A program made the position numbers and the translations under genes. DNA of 64,000 nucleotides from Hoylesella buccalis ATCC 35310 (GTDB taxonomy: Bacteria > Bacteroidota > Bacteroidia > Bacteroidales > Bacteroidaceae). Every line of letters starts with the position of its first letter. Positions within the stretch are counted from its first letter, which is position 1. Under the pieces are notes generated by a model, which worked only from the letters and a program-made list of their open reading frames with translations, did no database searches and was not told the DNA's origin. The stretch is taken from NCBI RefSeq assembly GCF_025151385.1, contig NZ_CP102287.1, positions 62,001 through 126,000 on the forward strand, in the 5' to 3' direction. This document shows, piece by piece, positions 18,488 through 27,989 of the stretch.

Positions 18488-19459
18488 TTATTCCCTCCAC
18501 CCATTTAGGAAGTCTTTCGCGCTCATGCGTTTTTTTCCAGCCATCTGCAGCTCCGTGATTTCCAGCCAGTTGTCTTCAGTTGCGAAATACAGTTTCTTGT
18601 TTTCCACCCACATCGTACCCGGTGTTTCATCAGCAGCAAGGTTGGTTTTGCTTGATTTGTAAATCTTCAACGTCTGCTGTTTGCCGTTGCCGTCGATGGC
18701 GATGGTCCATGCTGCTGGATACGGACTTAGTCCGCGGATGAAATCGTACACCCGTTTAGCCGGCTGATGCCAATTGATTTGGCACGTCTCCTTGAAGATT
18801 TTCGGTGCCGGATGCAGTTCGGCTTCGTCCATCGCATAGTGTTCTTGCGGTGTCGATGGAATCTCTCCGCCGTTCTCAATCAATTGGTCAATGGTTTCAA
18901 GGCATAGCTGTGCCCCCAGCACCATAAGGTGATTGTAGACATACTCTACGTCAGCATCATCGGGAATCGGCATCGATTTTTGCAGGATAATGCGCCCGGT
19001 GTCGATTTGATGGTCCAGAAAGAACGTAGTGACCCCGGTGGTTGTCTCGCCGTTGATGACGGCCCAGTTGATGGGTGCGGCCCCCCGATACTGAGGTAAG
19101 AGCGCCGCGTGCACGTTAAAGGTACCCAGTGGGGGCATGGCCCACACCACCTCGGGCAGCATGCGAAAGGCCACAACCACCTGAAGGTCGGCTTTATAGC
19201 TGGCCAACTGCTCCACAAAGGCGGGGTCTTTCATCTTCTGGGGCTGCAAAACGGGCAATCCTTGCGCCAAGGCGTACTTCTTCACCTCGGATGCCTGTAA
19301 TGTGTCGTGATGTCGACCTACGGGCTTGTCGGGTTGTGTGACCACGGCCACAACGTTGTAACCTCCCTCCACGAGTGCGCGGAGCGAACCTACGGCAAAC
19401 TCTGGGGTGCCCATGAAGACGATTCGTAGATTCTCTTTCGTGAGTTGTTCTTGATGCAT
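18488..19459 (-). CDS. fmt: Methionyl-tRNA formyltransferase
   Basis: This 323-residue enzyme formylates initiator Met-tRNA using 10-formyltetrahydrofolate. Visible are LRIVFMGTPEFAVGSLRAL at the N-terminus, the catalytic FNVHAALLPQYRGAAPINWA (Asn, His) and DHQIDTG (Asp), and the C-terminal tRNA-binding OB domain. The start at 19459 (MHQEQLTKEN) is supported by a strong promoter whose predicted transcription start is about 19483; the further in-frame ATG at 19519 lies upstream of that and would not be transcribed. Confidence 0.95.
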   Translation of the reverse strand: MHQEQLTKENLRIVFMGTPEFAVGSLRALVEGGYNVVAVVTQPDKPVGRHHDTLQASEVKKYALAQGLPVLQPQKMKDPAFVEQLASYKADLQVVVAFRMLPEVVWAMPPLGTFNVHAALLPQYRGAAPINWAVINGETTTGVTTFFLDHQIDTGRIILQKSMPIPDDADVEYVYNHLMVLGAQLCLETIDQLIENGGEIPSTPQEHYAMDEAELHPAPKIFKETCQINWHQPAKRVYDFIRGLSPYPAAWTIAIDGNGKQQTLKIYKSSKTNLAADETPGTMWVENKKLYFATEDNWLEITELQMAGKKRMSAKDFLNGWRE

Positions 19460-19489
19460 CTGTTCGAGATGGATTTGTAGTTCGAGATA

Positions 19490-19520
19490 CAAAGATAGGA
19501 CAATTCGATAGGATAGCAAA
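19490..19520 (-). promoter_or_regulatory. Promoter for fmt
   Basis: On the minus strand TTTG (19520-19517) and TATCTTTG (19497-19490) are 19 nt apart, matching the Bacteroidetes consensus, 30 nt upstream of the fmt ATG. Confidence 0.8.
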
Positions 19521-19575
19521 TATTTTGGACTTTTTTCTTTTTGTTTTGCTGTATTTTCCTTGTTTTTCTACCGTT

Positions 19576-19641
19576 CCAAAGTCAATGAGTTTGGAGGTCA
19601 AAGTCAATGGGTTTGGAGGGTAAAGTCAATGAGTTTGGAAA
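19576..19641 (-). repeat. Three tandem 22-bp units upstream of fmt
   Basis: Units at 19576-19597, 19598-19619 and 19620-19641 have an exact 22-bp period. On the minus strand each reads (C/T)CATTGACTTT, the same core as at 7975-8062. The array lies 56 nt upstream of the fmt -33 box and has the same orientation relative to fmt as the other array has to trmB. Confidence 0.9.
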
Positions 19642-19756
19642 AGACGCTCTATAGACGCGGTGAAAATAAGGTAAATGGACTGGGCTACGGGTGTTGAATG
19701 ATGGCCCGAAGTATTTTGCTTTCTGATTTTCATGCCTACAATAATAGATGTAAAAA

Positions 19757-19787
19757 TTGCAGCATTGAAGAAAAATATTTAACTTTG
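19757..19787 (+). promoter_or_regulatory. Candidate promoter of the polysaccharide locus
   Basis: TTG at 19757-19759 and TAACTTTG at 19780-19787 with a 20-nt spacer. Transcription would start near 19794, giving a leader of about 290 nt before glf. Confidence 0.5.
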
Positions 19788-20084
19788 CCCACAGAACTAG
19801 ATACGCTATGTTTTGAGTGCTCTGCGGGTGATATGATTGCCCTACGGTGGAGTTGAGAAACGGAGAAGAGTAAGCGCACTTGCCTGTCAGCTGGATGGGT
19901 GAGGAGAAGATGGTCTATCCTTTTTCGTTCTATGCTTTATAGAGCATTCAATTCCTTTTTCAGCAGTGTGTACCTATTCATCCTTTGTATAGAAAACTTC
20001 AGATGAATTCCTACAGTCGGCACTGCGTATCGTGCGCAGAATCGATGATACATCCTATCACATTTGTTCCCTCTTTTTACTAAT
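19788..20084 (+). other. Long untranslated leader ahead of the first glf
   Basis: No convincing gene lies here; the minus-strand frames are shadows. If the promoter at 19757 is used, this is a leader of about 290 nt. A 14-base segment at 20003-20016 recurs as its inverse upstream of the second glf at 29441-29454. No terminator or riboswitch was recognised. Confidence 0.4.
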
Positions 20085-21227
20085 ATGACGGCTTTGAGCA
20101 CCCAAAAATATGATTTTCTCATTGTTGGCGCAGGGCTCTTTGGCTGTATGTTCGCCCACTTGGCAACCCAACGAGGCAAGAAGTGTCTGGCGATTGACAA
20201 ACGGCCTCACCTGGGCGGCAATCTTTATTGCGAACACCTGGAGGGCATTCATGTGCATCAGTATGGCGCTCACATCTTCCATACGAACAGCAAGCGGGTG
20301 TGGGATTTTGTTAATTCCATCGTGGAGTTCAATCGCTACACCAATTCGCCGGTGGCCAACTACAAGGGACAGCTCTACAATCTGCCGTTCAATATGAACA
20401 CGTTTTATCAGATGTGGGGCGTCAGAACGCCGGCAGAGGCGCAGGCCAAGCTTGACGAGCAGCGTGCCGAAGCTGTGGCTAAGATGAAAGCCGAAGGCAT
20501 TGACGAGCCTCGCAACTTGGAAGAGCAGGCCTTGGTGCTCATCGGCCGCGACATCTACGAACGGCTCATCAAGGGGTACACCGAGAAGCAGTGGGGGAGG
20601 AAGTGCACAGAGCTACCCCCATTCATCATCAAGCGGTTGCCTGTGAGGTTGGTTTTTGACAACAACTATTTTAACGACCGCTATCAAGGCATTCCCATAG
20701 GAGGATATAACAAGCTGATAGACGGACTGTTGGATGGTGTTGAGACCCAGGTGAACACTGACTTCTTTGACGATCGAGACAAGTGGAACGGTGTGGCTGA
20801 CAAGATTGTATATACCGGGAAAATCGATGAATATTTCGACTATGCTCTGGGCAAGCTTGAGTATCGCACCGTGCGTTTCGAAACCGAGGTGCTCAACACG
20901 GCCAACTACCAGGGTAATGCGGTGGTGAACTACACGGAAGCTGAGGTGCCCTACACGCGTATTATCGAGCACAAGCACTTCGAGATGTTTGGTCCGGATG
21001 TGGATAAAAATCCCAAAACTGTCATCTCGCGTGAATATTCTACGGAGTGGGTACCCGGCATGGAATCCTACTATCCCGTGAACGACAGTCGCAACAGCGA
21101 ACTGTATGCCCGCTACAAGGCGTTGGCTGACAAGGAGGAAAATGTGATCTTTGGTGGGCGTTTGGCAGAATATAAATATTACGACATGGCACCGATTGTA
21201 GACAAGGTGCTGAGCATGTTTGATTAA
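20085..21227 (+). CDS. glf: UDP-galactopyranose mutase (first copy)
   Basis: This 380-residue flavoenzyme converts UDP-galactopyranose to UDP-galactofuranose for cell-surface polymers. The FAD-binding motif [16 protein letters not shown] is at the N-terminus, with family segments [46 protein letters not shown] and [22 protein letters not shown]. Start 20085 ([11 protein letters not shown]) is preferred over the ATG at 20064. It opens the locus, 10 nt before gmd. A second glf occurs at 29493 with AT-richer sequence. Confidence 0.93.
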   Translation: MTALSTQKYDFLIVGAGLFGCMFAHLATQRGKKCLAIDKRPHLGGNLYCEHLEGIHVHQYGAHIFHTNSKRVWDFVNSIVEFNRYTNSPVANYKGQLYNLPFNMNTFYQMWGVRTPAEAQAKLDEQRAEAVAKMKAEGIDEPRNLEEQALVLIGRDIYERLIKGYTEKQWGRKCTELPPFIIKRLPVRLVFDNNYFNDRYQGIPIGGYNKLIDGLLDGVETQVNTDFFDDRDKWNGVADKIVYTGKIDEYFDYALGKLEYRTVRFETEVLNTANYQGNAVVNYTEAEVPYTRIIEHKHFEMFGPDVDKNPKTVISREYSTEWVPGMESYYPVNDSRNSELYARYKALADKEENVIFGGRLAEYKYYDMAPIVDKVLSMFD

Positions 21228-21237
21228 GATAAGAATA

Positions 21238-22299
21238 ATGACAAGTTCAAAAGTAGCTTTAATCACCGGTATCACCGGGCAGGACGGCAGTTATTTGGCC
21301 GAATTCCTCATTGATAAAGGATATGAAGTGCACGGATTGCTGCGCCGCAGTTCGTCCTTCAATACGGGGCGCATCGAACACTTGTATTTGGACGAGTGGG
21401 TGCGCGACATGAAGAAAGACCGGTTGGTGAACCTGCATTGGGCCGACATGACCGACTCTTCGTCATTGATTAGAATCATTGGCGAGATTCATCCTACAGA
21501 AATATACAATCTGGCGGCACAGAGTCATGTGAAAGTGAGTTTCGATGTGCCCGAATACACAGCCGATACTGATGCTATTGGTGTGCTTCGATTGTTGGAA
21601 GCGGTGCGTATTTGCGGATTAGAAAAGAGTTGTCGCATCTATCAGGCCAGCACGTCAGAGTTGTTTGGCAAGGTACAAGAAGTTCCACAGAGGGAAACAA
21701 CGCCGTTTTATCCGCGTTCGCCCTACGCCGTGGCCAAGTTGTATGGCTTTTGGATTATGAAGAATTATCGCGAAAGTTATGGCATGTATTGCTGCAACGG
21801 CATTCTGTTCAATCATGAGAGCGAGCGTAGAGGAGAAACTTTTGTGACGCGAAAGATTACCTTGGCAGCGGCACGTATCGCACATGGGCTGCAAGATAAA
21901 CTGTATTTAGGTAACTTGGACGCTCGACGCGACTGGGGCTATGCACCCGATTATGTGCAGTGCATGTGGTTGATGTTGCAGCAAGAGCAGCCTGATGACT
22001 TCGTCATTGCTACAGGCGAGTATTATAGTGTACGCGATTTTGCCACCTTGGCATTCCATTATGCGGGCATCGAGCTTGAATGGCGTGATAAGGGGATGAA
22101 TGAGAAGGGTATTGACAAGGCGACGGGAAAGGTGCTTGTGGAGGTAGATCCCAAGTATTTCCGTCCTGCGGAGGTTGAGCAGTTGCTTGGTGACCCCACG
22201 AAGGCAAAAGAGAAACTTGGGTGGAATCCTCGCCAAACCAGCTTTGAAGAACTGGTGAAGCGAATGACGGAGTTTGATTTGAAGAATGTGAAAAAATAG
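21238..22299 (+). CDS. gmd: GDP-mannose 4,6-dehydratase
   Basis: This 353-residue extended short-chain dehydrogenase makes GDP-4-keto-6-deoxymannose, the first step to GDP-L-fucose. The NADP-binding [16 protein letters not shown] is at the N-terminus, followed by [17 protein letters not shown], the catalytic YAVAK with Ser/Thr-rich STSELFGK before it, and [17 protein letters not shown]. The start at 21238 fits the family. It pairs with fcl, which follows after a 9-bp repeat array. Confidence 0.95.
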   Translation: MTSSKVALITGITGQDGSYLAEFLIDKGYEVHGLLRRSSSFNTGRIEHLYLDEWVRDMKKDRLVNLHWADMTDSSSLIRIIGEIHPTEIYNLAAQSHVKVSFDVPEYTADTDAIGVLRLLEAVRICGLEKSCRIYQASTSELFGKVQEVPQRETTPFYPRSPYAVAKLYGFWIMKNYRESYGMYCCNGILFNHESERRGETFVTRKITLAAARIAHGLQDKLYLGNLDARRDWGYAPDYVQCMWLMLQQEQPDDFVIATGEYYSVRDFATLAFHYAGIELEWRDKGMNEKGIDKATGKVLVEVDPKYFRPAEVEQLLGDPTKAKEKLGWNPRQTSFEELVKRMTEFDLKNVKK

Positions 22300-22319
22300 G
22301 GAAAACAGCTTTTTTTCTT

Positions 22320-22418
22320 TCTAGATAACCCAGTTTTCCTAGATTACCTAGTATTCCTAGATTACCTAGTATTCCTAGATTTCCTAGCACTCCTAGGATT
22401 CCTAGTGTTCCTAGGAAA
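22320..22418. repeat. 9-bp tandem array between gmd and fcl
   Basis: Nine clear units starting CCTAG (for example CCTAGATTA, CCTAGTATT) run from 22338 to 22418 with an exact 9-bp period; two weaker units precede them. The array occupies most of the 141-nt gap before fcl. A minus-strand reading frame through it gives LGILGN repeats, which is a by-product of the period. Confidence 0.9.
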
Positions 22419-22440
22419 TCAACAAACCCATCCATTCATC

Positions 22441-23652
22441 ATGGCATTATCAAAAACATCTAAAATATACATCGCTGGGCACCATGGCTTAGTGGGTTCT
22501 GCCATCTGGAAGAATCTTGAAGCAAGAGGGTACAGCCAACTGATAGGGCGCAGCCATAGCGAATTAGATTTAACCAATCAGCAGGCCGTTGACGACTTTT
22601 TCAAGACAGAACGTCCTGATGCGGTAGTGTTAGCCGCTGCCTTTGTGGGAGGTATCATGGCGAATAGTCTGTACAGAGCCGACTTCATCATGCAAAACAT
22701 GATGATGCAATGCAACGTGATTTCATCGGCTTATAAATATGGTGTGAAAAAACTACTCTTCTTGGGGTCTACCTGCATCTATCCAAAGAATGCACCACAG
22801 CCCATGAAAGAGGATGTGTTGTTGACCTCGCCGTTAGAGTACACCAACGAAGAATATGCCATTGCCAAGATTGCTGGACTGAAGATGTGCGAGAGCTATA
22901 ACCTGCAATATGGGACGAACTATATTGCGGTGATGCCCACCAATCTATATGGGCCCAATGACAACTTCCACCTGGAGAACAGTCATGTGATGCCTGCCAT
23001 GATGCGTAAGATATATTTGGCTAAACTGATTCATGAGGATAACTGGGAAGCCATTAGGGTAGATATGAACAAACGACCCATCAATCCTGTACAAACTTTG
23101 GCAGAGCAGATAGGAAAAGACAATGTTGACGGTGGGTGTAGTCAAGAACGTATCTTGCAGGCGTTGAAGTTTTATGGCATAGAAGACAACAAGGTAACAC
23201 TTTGGGGAACAGGCTCGCCATTGCGCGAGTTCCTTTGGAGTGAGGATATGGCAGATGCTTCGGTACACATCCTACTCAATGTAGACTTTAAGGATATCAT
23301 CGGCATTGAGAAATATTCGAGCGTGTTTTACGGCACTGCTACCAACGGTGAGGTAAATCGCAACAATAGCGAGGGGCGTGGCGGTGCTATCCCCTCTCTT
23401 GGCGAGATACGCAACTGTCATATTAATATAGGTACGGGAAAGGAACTGACCATCAAGCAACTTTCCGAACTCATTGTACGAACCATTGACTTTACAGGAA
23501 CCGTTGCATGGGACGAAAGCAAACCCGACGGAACTCCACGCAAGCTCATCGATGTGTCGAAGCTGCACTCTTTAGGTTGGACGCACAAAGTGGAAATAGA
23601 ACAGGGCGTGCAGAAGTTATACGATTGGTATAAGCAGTCGCTGCAAGGATAG
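22441..23652 (+). CDS. fcl: GDP-L-fucose synthase (long Bacteroidetes form)
   Basis: This 403-residue NADPH-dependent epimerase/reductase converts GDP-4-keto-6-deoxymannose to GDP-L-fucose. Visible are IYIAGHHGLVGSAIWKNLE, SHSELDLTNQ, FLGSTCIYPKNAPQPMKED, the catalytic EEYAIAK, and MPTNLYGPNDNFHLENSHVMPA. The protein is longer than the roughly 320-residue E. coli enzyme because of insertions near residues 200-240 and 290-325, as in other Bacteroidetes. The MALSKTSK start at 22441 is chosen; a start at 22405 lies within the repeat array. Confidence 0.94.
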   Translation: MALSKTSKIYIAGHHGLVGSAIWKNLEARGYSQLIGRSHSELDLTNQQAVDDFFKTERPDAVVLAAAFVGGIMANSLYRADFIMQNMMMQCNVISSAYKYGVKKLLFLGSTCIYPKNAPQPMKEDVLLTSPLEYTNEEYAIAKIAGLKMCESYNLQYGTNYIAVMPTNLYGPNDNFHLENSHVMPAMMRKIYLAKLIHEDNWEAIRVDMNKRPINPVQTLAEQIGKDNVDGGCSQERILQALKFYGIEDNKVTLWGTGSPLREFLWSEDMADASVHILLNVDFKDIIGIEKYSSVFYGTATNGEVNRNNSEGRGGAIPSLGEIRNCHINIGTGKELTIKQLSELIVRTIDFTGTVAWDESKPDGTPRKLIDVSKLHSLGWTHKVEIEQGVQKLYDWYKQSLQG

Positions 23653-23696
23653 AATGCTATCTGATTTTTACTCCATTCCATTATAAAATTAGCATC

Positions 23697-24767
23697 ATGG
23701 AATCTATCGAAATTAAAGGCTATAAATCAATTAGAGATTTGAAGCTGAAATTGTCACCCGTTAATATATTAATAGGTGCAAATGGCAGTGGAAAGTCTAA
23801 TTTGTTGTCTTTTTTTGAACTGTTGAAAAATATGTATCTTCAACGGTTGAAAGAATATGTGGCTTTGCATGGAGGAATGGATAAATTCTTGTTTGAGGGA
23901 AGCAAGATAACAGATACGATTTATTCTCATCTTGATTTTGGTAAAAATGGTTATTCCTTTGAGTTGAAAGCTGGTACAGAGGGGTTTGTATTTACCAAGG
24001 AGGGACTATGGTATGCTAACAATCCGCATAAGGATAATCCCATGGATATATCTTCTTTTCAGACCGAATCAAAGCTTAATGATTCATCCGCTCCGCGAGC
24101 AAATTTCATCAAGAATTACTTGGCTGGTTTAGAGAAGTACCATTTCCACGATACCAGCGAGCATTCGCCATTTACACAGTGGTCAAATATACATAATGAT
24201 ATTTACCGCTTATATGATAAAGGTCAAAATTTAGCAGCTTTCTTGTATCATATTAAAAATGATAATCTGCAAAAGTATAATTTTATCGTTAAAACGGTAC
24301 AGAGCATAGCGCCATACTTTCGTGATTTCTCTTTTCATCCTAATGCGAAAGGGGATTTGAGATTGCAATGGGAAGATCGGTATAGTTCTATGGTGTATGG
24401 TGTTAATGATTTGTCAGATGGTACGATGCGTTTTATCGCTCTTTCTACTTTATTCCTTCAGCCAACCTTACCTCAAGTAATCATCATTGACGAGCCTGAG
24501 TTAGGATTGCATCCTGCCGCCATTAGTAAGTTGGCAGGGCTTATTAAGTCGGCAGCCGCAAAAGGATGTCAGGTGATAATAGCCACACAATCGACAGAAT
24601 TGCTTTCCAATTTTGAACCACAAGATGTAGTTACCGTAGACCAGATAAATGGTGAGAGTCATTTTGAGCGATTGGATGCAGACCAACTTTCTCAATGGGT
24701 TGATGAATATACACTGGACGAATTGTGGAAGCTTAGCATTATCAGCAAAGCCCAACCAAACACCTGA
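23697..24767 (+). CDS. AAA15/OLD-like ABC-type ATPase (candidate defence component)
   Basis: The protein has 356 residues. SIEIKGYKSIRDLKLKL at the N-terminus, Walker A GANGSGKS (27-34), an ABC signature LSDGT (about 239-243), Walker B VIIIDEPELGLHP (about 261-273) and an IATQS sensor (about 295) place it in the SMC/OLD-like AAA ATPases often found in phage-defence systems. The gene for a DUF4276/TOPRIM-like partner starts 5 nt after its stop. Together they resemble two-gene ATPase-TOPRIM systems such as PARIS or AbiL, but the exact family is not decided here. They are out of place between fcl and ugd, which suggests insertion of a cassette. Confidence 0.8.
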   Translation: MESIEIKGYKSIRDLKLKLSPVNILIGANGSGKSNLLSFFELLKNMYLQRLKEYVALHGGMDKFLFEGSKITDTIYSHLDFGKNGYSFELKAGTEGFVFTKEGLWYANNPHKDNPMDISSFQTESKLNDSSAPRANFIKNYLAGLEKYHFHDTSEHSPFTQWSNIHNDIYRLYDKGQNLAAFLYHIKNDNLQKYNFIVKTVQSIAPYFRDFSFHPNAKGDLRLQWEDRYSSMVYGVNDLSDGTMRFIALSTLFLQPTLPQVIIIDEPELGLHPAAISKLAGLIKSAAAKGCQVIIATQSTELLSNFEPQDVVTVDQINGESHFERLDADQLSQWVDEYTLDELWKLSIISKAQPNT

Positions 24768-24772
24768 TAAGG

Positions 24773-25423
24773 ATGTCAGTAAAACGACTGATTATAATAT
24801 GTGAGGGAGAGACAGAGCAAGAGTTTTGCAAAGCCCTGTTGATGCCTGAGTTGTCTAAGCAGAACATCAGTGTATACTGCCCACGCATAAAAAAGTCAAT
24901 GGGGGGAATTGTTAAGTGGGACGATTTGAGAAAGCAGATATTAAATCATCTCAGAGAAAACGCTTTTGTTACCCTGTTCATTGATTATTACGGTTTAACA
25001 GATAAGCATCATTTTCCTGCTTGGGAGGAGGTGCTGTGTAAGCAAGACAAGCAGGAGATAATAAATCGCTTATGCGAGGGAATGGAATGTGATATCAATG
25101 ATAGGCGCTTCATACCTTACATTCAGTTGCACGAATTTGAGTCCTTGCTATTTCATGACATAGATAGTTTTGATCATGTCTTTTCTGAAAAAGATTACAT
25201 TGATAGAGACGAGCTAACTCACATCCTTGAACAATATCCCAATCCCGAAGAAATCAATAATGGGCATGATACATCACCTTCGCACAGACTATCCAAAATA
25301 ATCAATGGTTATCAAAAGGTGATATATGGCAATATCATTGCCATGGAGATAGGACTTGATGGGATAAGGAAGAAATGTCCCTTATTCAACAAGTGGGTAG
25401 AGAGATTGTTGGCTTTGAGCTAA
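24773..25423 (+). CDS. DUF4276/TOPRIM-like protein, partner of the AAA15 ATPase
   Basis: The protein has 216 residues. The N-terminal strand-turn LIIICEGETEQEF (Glu11 in CEGxTE) and the later FIDYYGL (Asp71) look like the acidic motifs of a TOPRIM-type fold, and the IQLHEFESLLF segment (about 115-126) is typical of DUF4276. TOPRIM partners of AAA ATPases are usually nucleases or effector domains that the ATPase holds in check. The gene follows the ATPase by 5 nt and is 46 nt before ugd. Nuclease activity is inferred, not shown. Confidence 0.75.
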   Translation: MSVKRLIIICEGETEQEFCKALLMPELSKQNISVYCPRIKKSMGGIVKWDDLRKQILNHLRENAFVTLFIDYYGLTDKHHFPAWEEVLCKQDKQEIINRLCEGMECDINDRRFIPYIQLHEFESLLFHDIDSFDHVFSEKDYIDRDELTHILEQYPNPEEINNGHDTSPSHRLSKIINGYQKVIYGNIIAMEIGLDGIRKKCPLFNKWVERLLALS

Positions 25424-25469
25424 GACTACTTCTGTAAATGGTAGACCAAACGAAATATAATTTTATCCT

Positions 25470-26720
25470 GTGAACAAAAAATATACCATTGCCGTAGCTG
25501 GCACGGGTTATGTAGGATTAAGCATCGCTACGTTGCTCAGTCAGCATCATCATGTACTGGCTGTTGATGTGGTGCAAGAGAAGGTAGACAAGATTAACAG
25601 ACGGGAATCTCCTATCAGTGATGAATACATAGAAAAGTTCTTTGCCGAGAAAGAACTCAATTTACAAGCAACGCTCGACGGAGAGACGGCTTATAAGCAG
25701 GCTGACTTTGTGGTGATTGCCACGCCAACTAACTACGACCCTGTGAAAAACTTCTTCGACACGTCGCATGTGGAAGAGGTCATCGAGTTGGTGATGAAGG
25801 TAAATCCTCATGCCATTATGGTTATCAAGAGTACGGTGCCTGTGGGGTATACGGCGAGCGTCAGTGAAAAATACAATTGTGGAAACATCCTCTTTGCCCC
25901 AGAGTTCTTGCGTGAGAGTAAGGCTCTCTACGACAATCTCTATCCCAGCAGAATCATCGTTGGACGACCTGCGGGAAATGAAAAGTTAGAACAGGCAGCC
26001 CACGATTTCGCCTCTTTGCTTCAGCAAGGCGCAATGAAAGAGAATGTTGACACGCTGTTCATGGGAACCACCGAGGCTGAGGCGGTGAAACTGTTTGCCA
26101 ACACCTATTTGGCACTTCGTGTCAGCTTCTTCAATGAATTGGATACATATGCCGAGATGAAAAACCTCTCCACCAAAGATATTATCCAAGGGGTAGGACT
26201 TGACCCACGCATAGGCTCGTTCTACAATAATCCATCGTTTGGTTACGGCGGCTATTGTCTGCCCAAGGACACCAAACAACTTTTGGCGAACTATGAGGAT
26301 GTTCCCGAAAATCTGATTGAGGCTATCGTACAGAGCAACCGCACGCGTAAGGACTTCATCGCCGACCGTGTTTTACGCAAAGCTGGCTATTATGATTATT
26401 TCAATCGGGGAGCTTTTGATACATCCAAAGAGAAAAAATGCGTGATAGGTATCTACCGCCTTACGATGAAGAGTAATAGTGACAACTTTAGGCAGAGCAG
26501 CATACAAGGAGTGATGAAACGCATTAAGGCTAAAGGTGCCGAGGTGATTGTTTACGAGCCTTCGCTTGAGGACGGCACCACTTTCTTTGGCAGTAGGGTG
26601 GTTAATGATTTGGATGCGTTCAAACAACAGTCTCAGGCCATTGTTGCCAATCGATACGACAGTTGTTTGGATGATGTGGAAGAGAAGGTATATACTCGAG
26701 ATATCTTTAAGCGGGATTGA
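25470..26720 (+). CDS. ugd: UDP-glucose 6-dehydrogenase, E. coli Ugd-like class
   Basis: This 416-residue NAD-dependent enzyme oxidises UDP-glucose to UDP-glucuronate. [19 protein letters not shown] binds [26 protein letters not shown] and [20 protein letters not shown] follow; [12 protein letters not shown] holds the catalytic Cys (about 263). The sequence resembles the short E. coli type and differs from the second dehydrogenase at 49171. The start is GTG at 25470. Some members use UDP-ManNAc or GDP-mannose, but motifs favour UDP-glucose. Confidence 0.88.
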   Translation: MNKKYTIAVAGTGYVGLSIATLLSQHHHVLAVDVVQEKVDKINRRESPISDEYIEKFFAEKELNLQATLDGETAYKQADFVVIATPTNYDPVKNFFDTSHVEEVIELVMKVNPHAIMVIKSTVPVGYTASVSEKYNCGNILFAPEFLRESKALYDNLYPSRIIVGRPAGNEKLEQAAHDFASLLQQGAMKENVDTLFMGTTEAEAVKLFANTYLALRVSFFNELDTYAEMKNLSTKDIIQGVGLDPRIGSFYNNPSFGYGGYCLPKDTKQLLANYEDVPENLIEAIVQSNRTRKDFIADRVLRKAGYYDYFNRGAFDTSKEKKCVIGIYRLTMKSNSDNFRQSSIQGVMKRIKAKGAEVIVYEPSLEDGTTFFGSRVVNDLDAFKQQSQAIVANRYDSCLDDVEEKVYTRDIFKRD

Positions 26721-26780
26721 TGGATTGAAGGTTGTATGATGAGTTATCGAAAAACGCTTGTTAAAGAAAATAAGTATACG

Positions 26781-27980
26781 ATGAAAACATTCACTTTTCG
26801 TTGGCTGATATGCCTCTCATTGTTATTTTTCGTGACTCCTTGCCTGTATGCCCAGAGATTTATGCTTTCTGACATGTTTAGAGGATGGGGAAAGGATGCT
26901 AAAGAAGGTGTTTTAAAAAAATATACATCTGAAGAGCAAAACGGTCATCAATGGATTCTTGAAACGGATGGGAAAAATGGAGATAACATGAATAAGAAAA
27001 GCATGTTACACATCGGAACATCCAGTTGGGCCGTCACCAAAACTGTTTTAACTAGTTGTAATGAATTTGACAATGTCGATACCATACTTGTTTGTACAGA
27101 TTCCAATGCCCCCTATACCGTGAGTTTGTCGATAGACAACAAACCGGTAGAATCTAAAAAAGTAGCCAAAAATGCAGATATATGTGTTCTAGGTTTTTCT
27201 GCAAAAGGTGCGAGTGGCAAAGTCGAAGTGCTGATGAAATATGATGAGAGTTTGAAACAAGCAATGAGTATTTATTACATTGAAGTTATCTCTCGATTGT
27301 CTGATATTGTTGCGTTGTCTTCGCAACACATCAAATCTGGAGAGACTTATTCTTACCAAGTGCAGCGTATTTTCTCCAAAGACTATTGGAATACCATTTG
27401 CTTGCCGTTTGATGTGGAGGAGAGTCAAGTGCAGGAACTATTCGGGAATACCCATAGATTAAGAACTTTTACGGGGAATGTAGATGCGAATGGTACGATG
27501 ATTTTTACAGAAGCAAAGGAAATAAAAGCAGGTGTTCCCTATCTGCTAAAGCCTACAAAGACAGTAGAGTGTCCTATTTTTACGAATGTCATTTACACCA
27601 ATGCTGAACCTACTGTAGTGAGCGATCCAACGGGAGCTTTCTCTTTCGTGGGTGTTTTTAACCCCACGGAGCTGCAAACAGACGGTACAGAATTATTCCT
27701 TGGAAATGGTGACAAACTGTATAAACCCTCTTCATCGCATAACAGAATGAATGGTATGCGTGCATTCTTTAGAATAAACAAAAATTCAAACACATTATCA
27801 AATGGCAAATACGCCATACGGTTTGATGACGAAACCACCGCTATCATGTATATTCTTCCTGAATTGAAATCACATAAACCTCGTACTTACAACTTACGGG
27901 GAATGGTAGTGGACGATAGTCAACCTCTGCCACCAGGCATTTATGTCAAGAATGGAAAGAAGATATGTGTAAGTAAATAA
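26781..27980 (+). CDS. Secreted protein with Prevotella-type C-terminal tail, function unknown
   Basis: The protein has 399 residues from the ATG at 26781, which begins a good signal peptide (WLICLSLLFFVTPCLYAQ); an earlier in-frame ATG at 26736 is less likely. The middle has the WNTICLPFDV ... GVPYLLKP ... FVGVF pattern seen in many secreted Prevotella/Bacteroides proteins, and the end (YNLRGMVV ... PPGIYVKNGKKICVSK) resembles their short C-terminal sorting/attachment tails. It is cell-surface or secreted, but the role is unknown. It follows ugd by 60 nt and precedes a 70-residue protein by 9 nt, so these may be one unit. Confidence 0.7.
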   Translation: MKTFTFRWLICLSLLFFVTPCLYAQRFMLSDMFRGWGKDAKEGVLKKYTSEEQNGHQWILETDGKNGDNMNKKSMLHIGTSSWAVTKTVLTSCNEFDNVDTILVCTDSNAPYTVSLSIDNKPVESKKVAKNADICVLGFSAKGASGKVEVLMKYDESLKQAMSIYYIEVISRLSDIVALSSQHIKSGETYSYQVQRIFSKDYWNTICLPFDVEESQVQELFGNTHRLRTFTGNVDANGTMIFTEAKEIKAGVPYLLKPTKTVECPIFTNVIYTNAEPTVVSDPTGAFSFVGVFNPTELQTDGTELFLGNGDKLYKPSSSHNRMNGMRAFFRINKNSNTLSNGKYAIRFDDETTAIMYILPELKSHKPRTYNLRGMVVDDSQPLPPGIYVKNGKKICVSK

Positions 27981-27989
27981 GATATTGTC

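Noticed and set aside
19937..20282. Small minus-strand frames upstream of and over the first glf
   Set aside because: They are antisense to glf or its leader, have no family match and no promoter.
22010..22435. Minus-strand frame with LGILGN repeats
   Set aside because: The periodic peptide is produced by the 9-bp array (a multiple of three), not by a real repeat protein.
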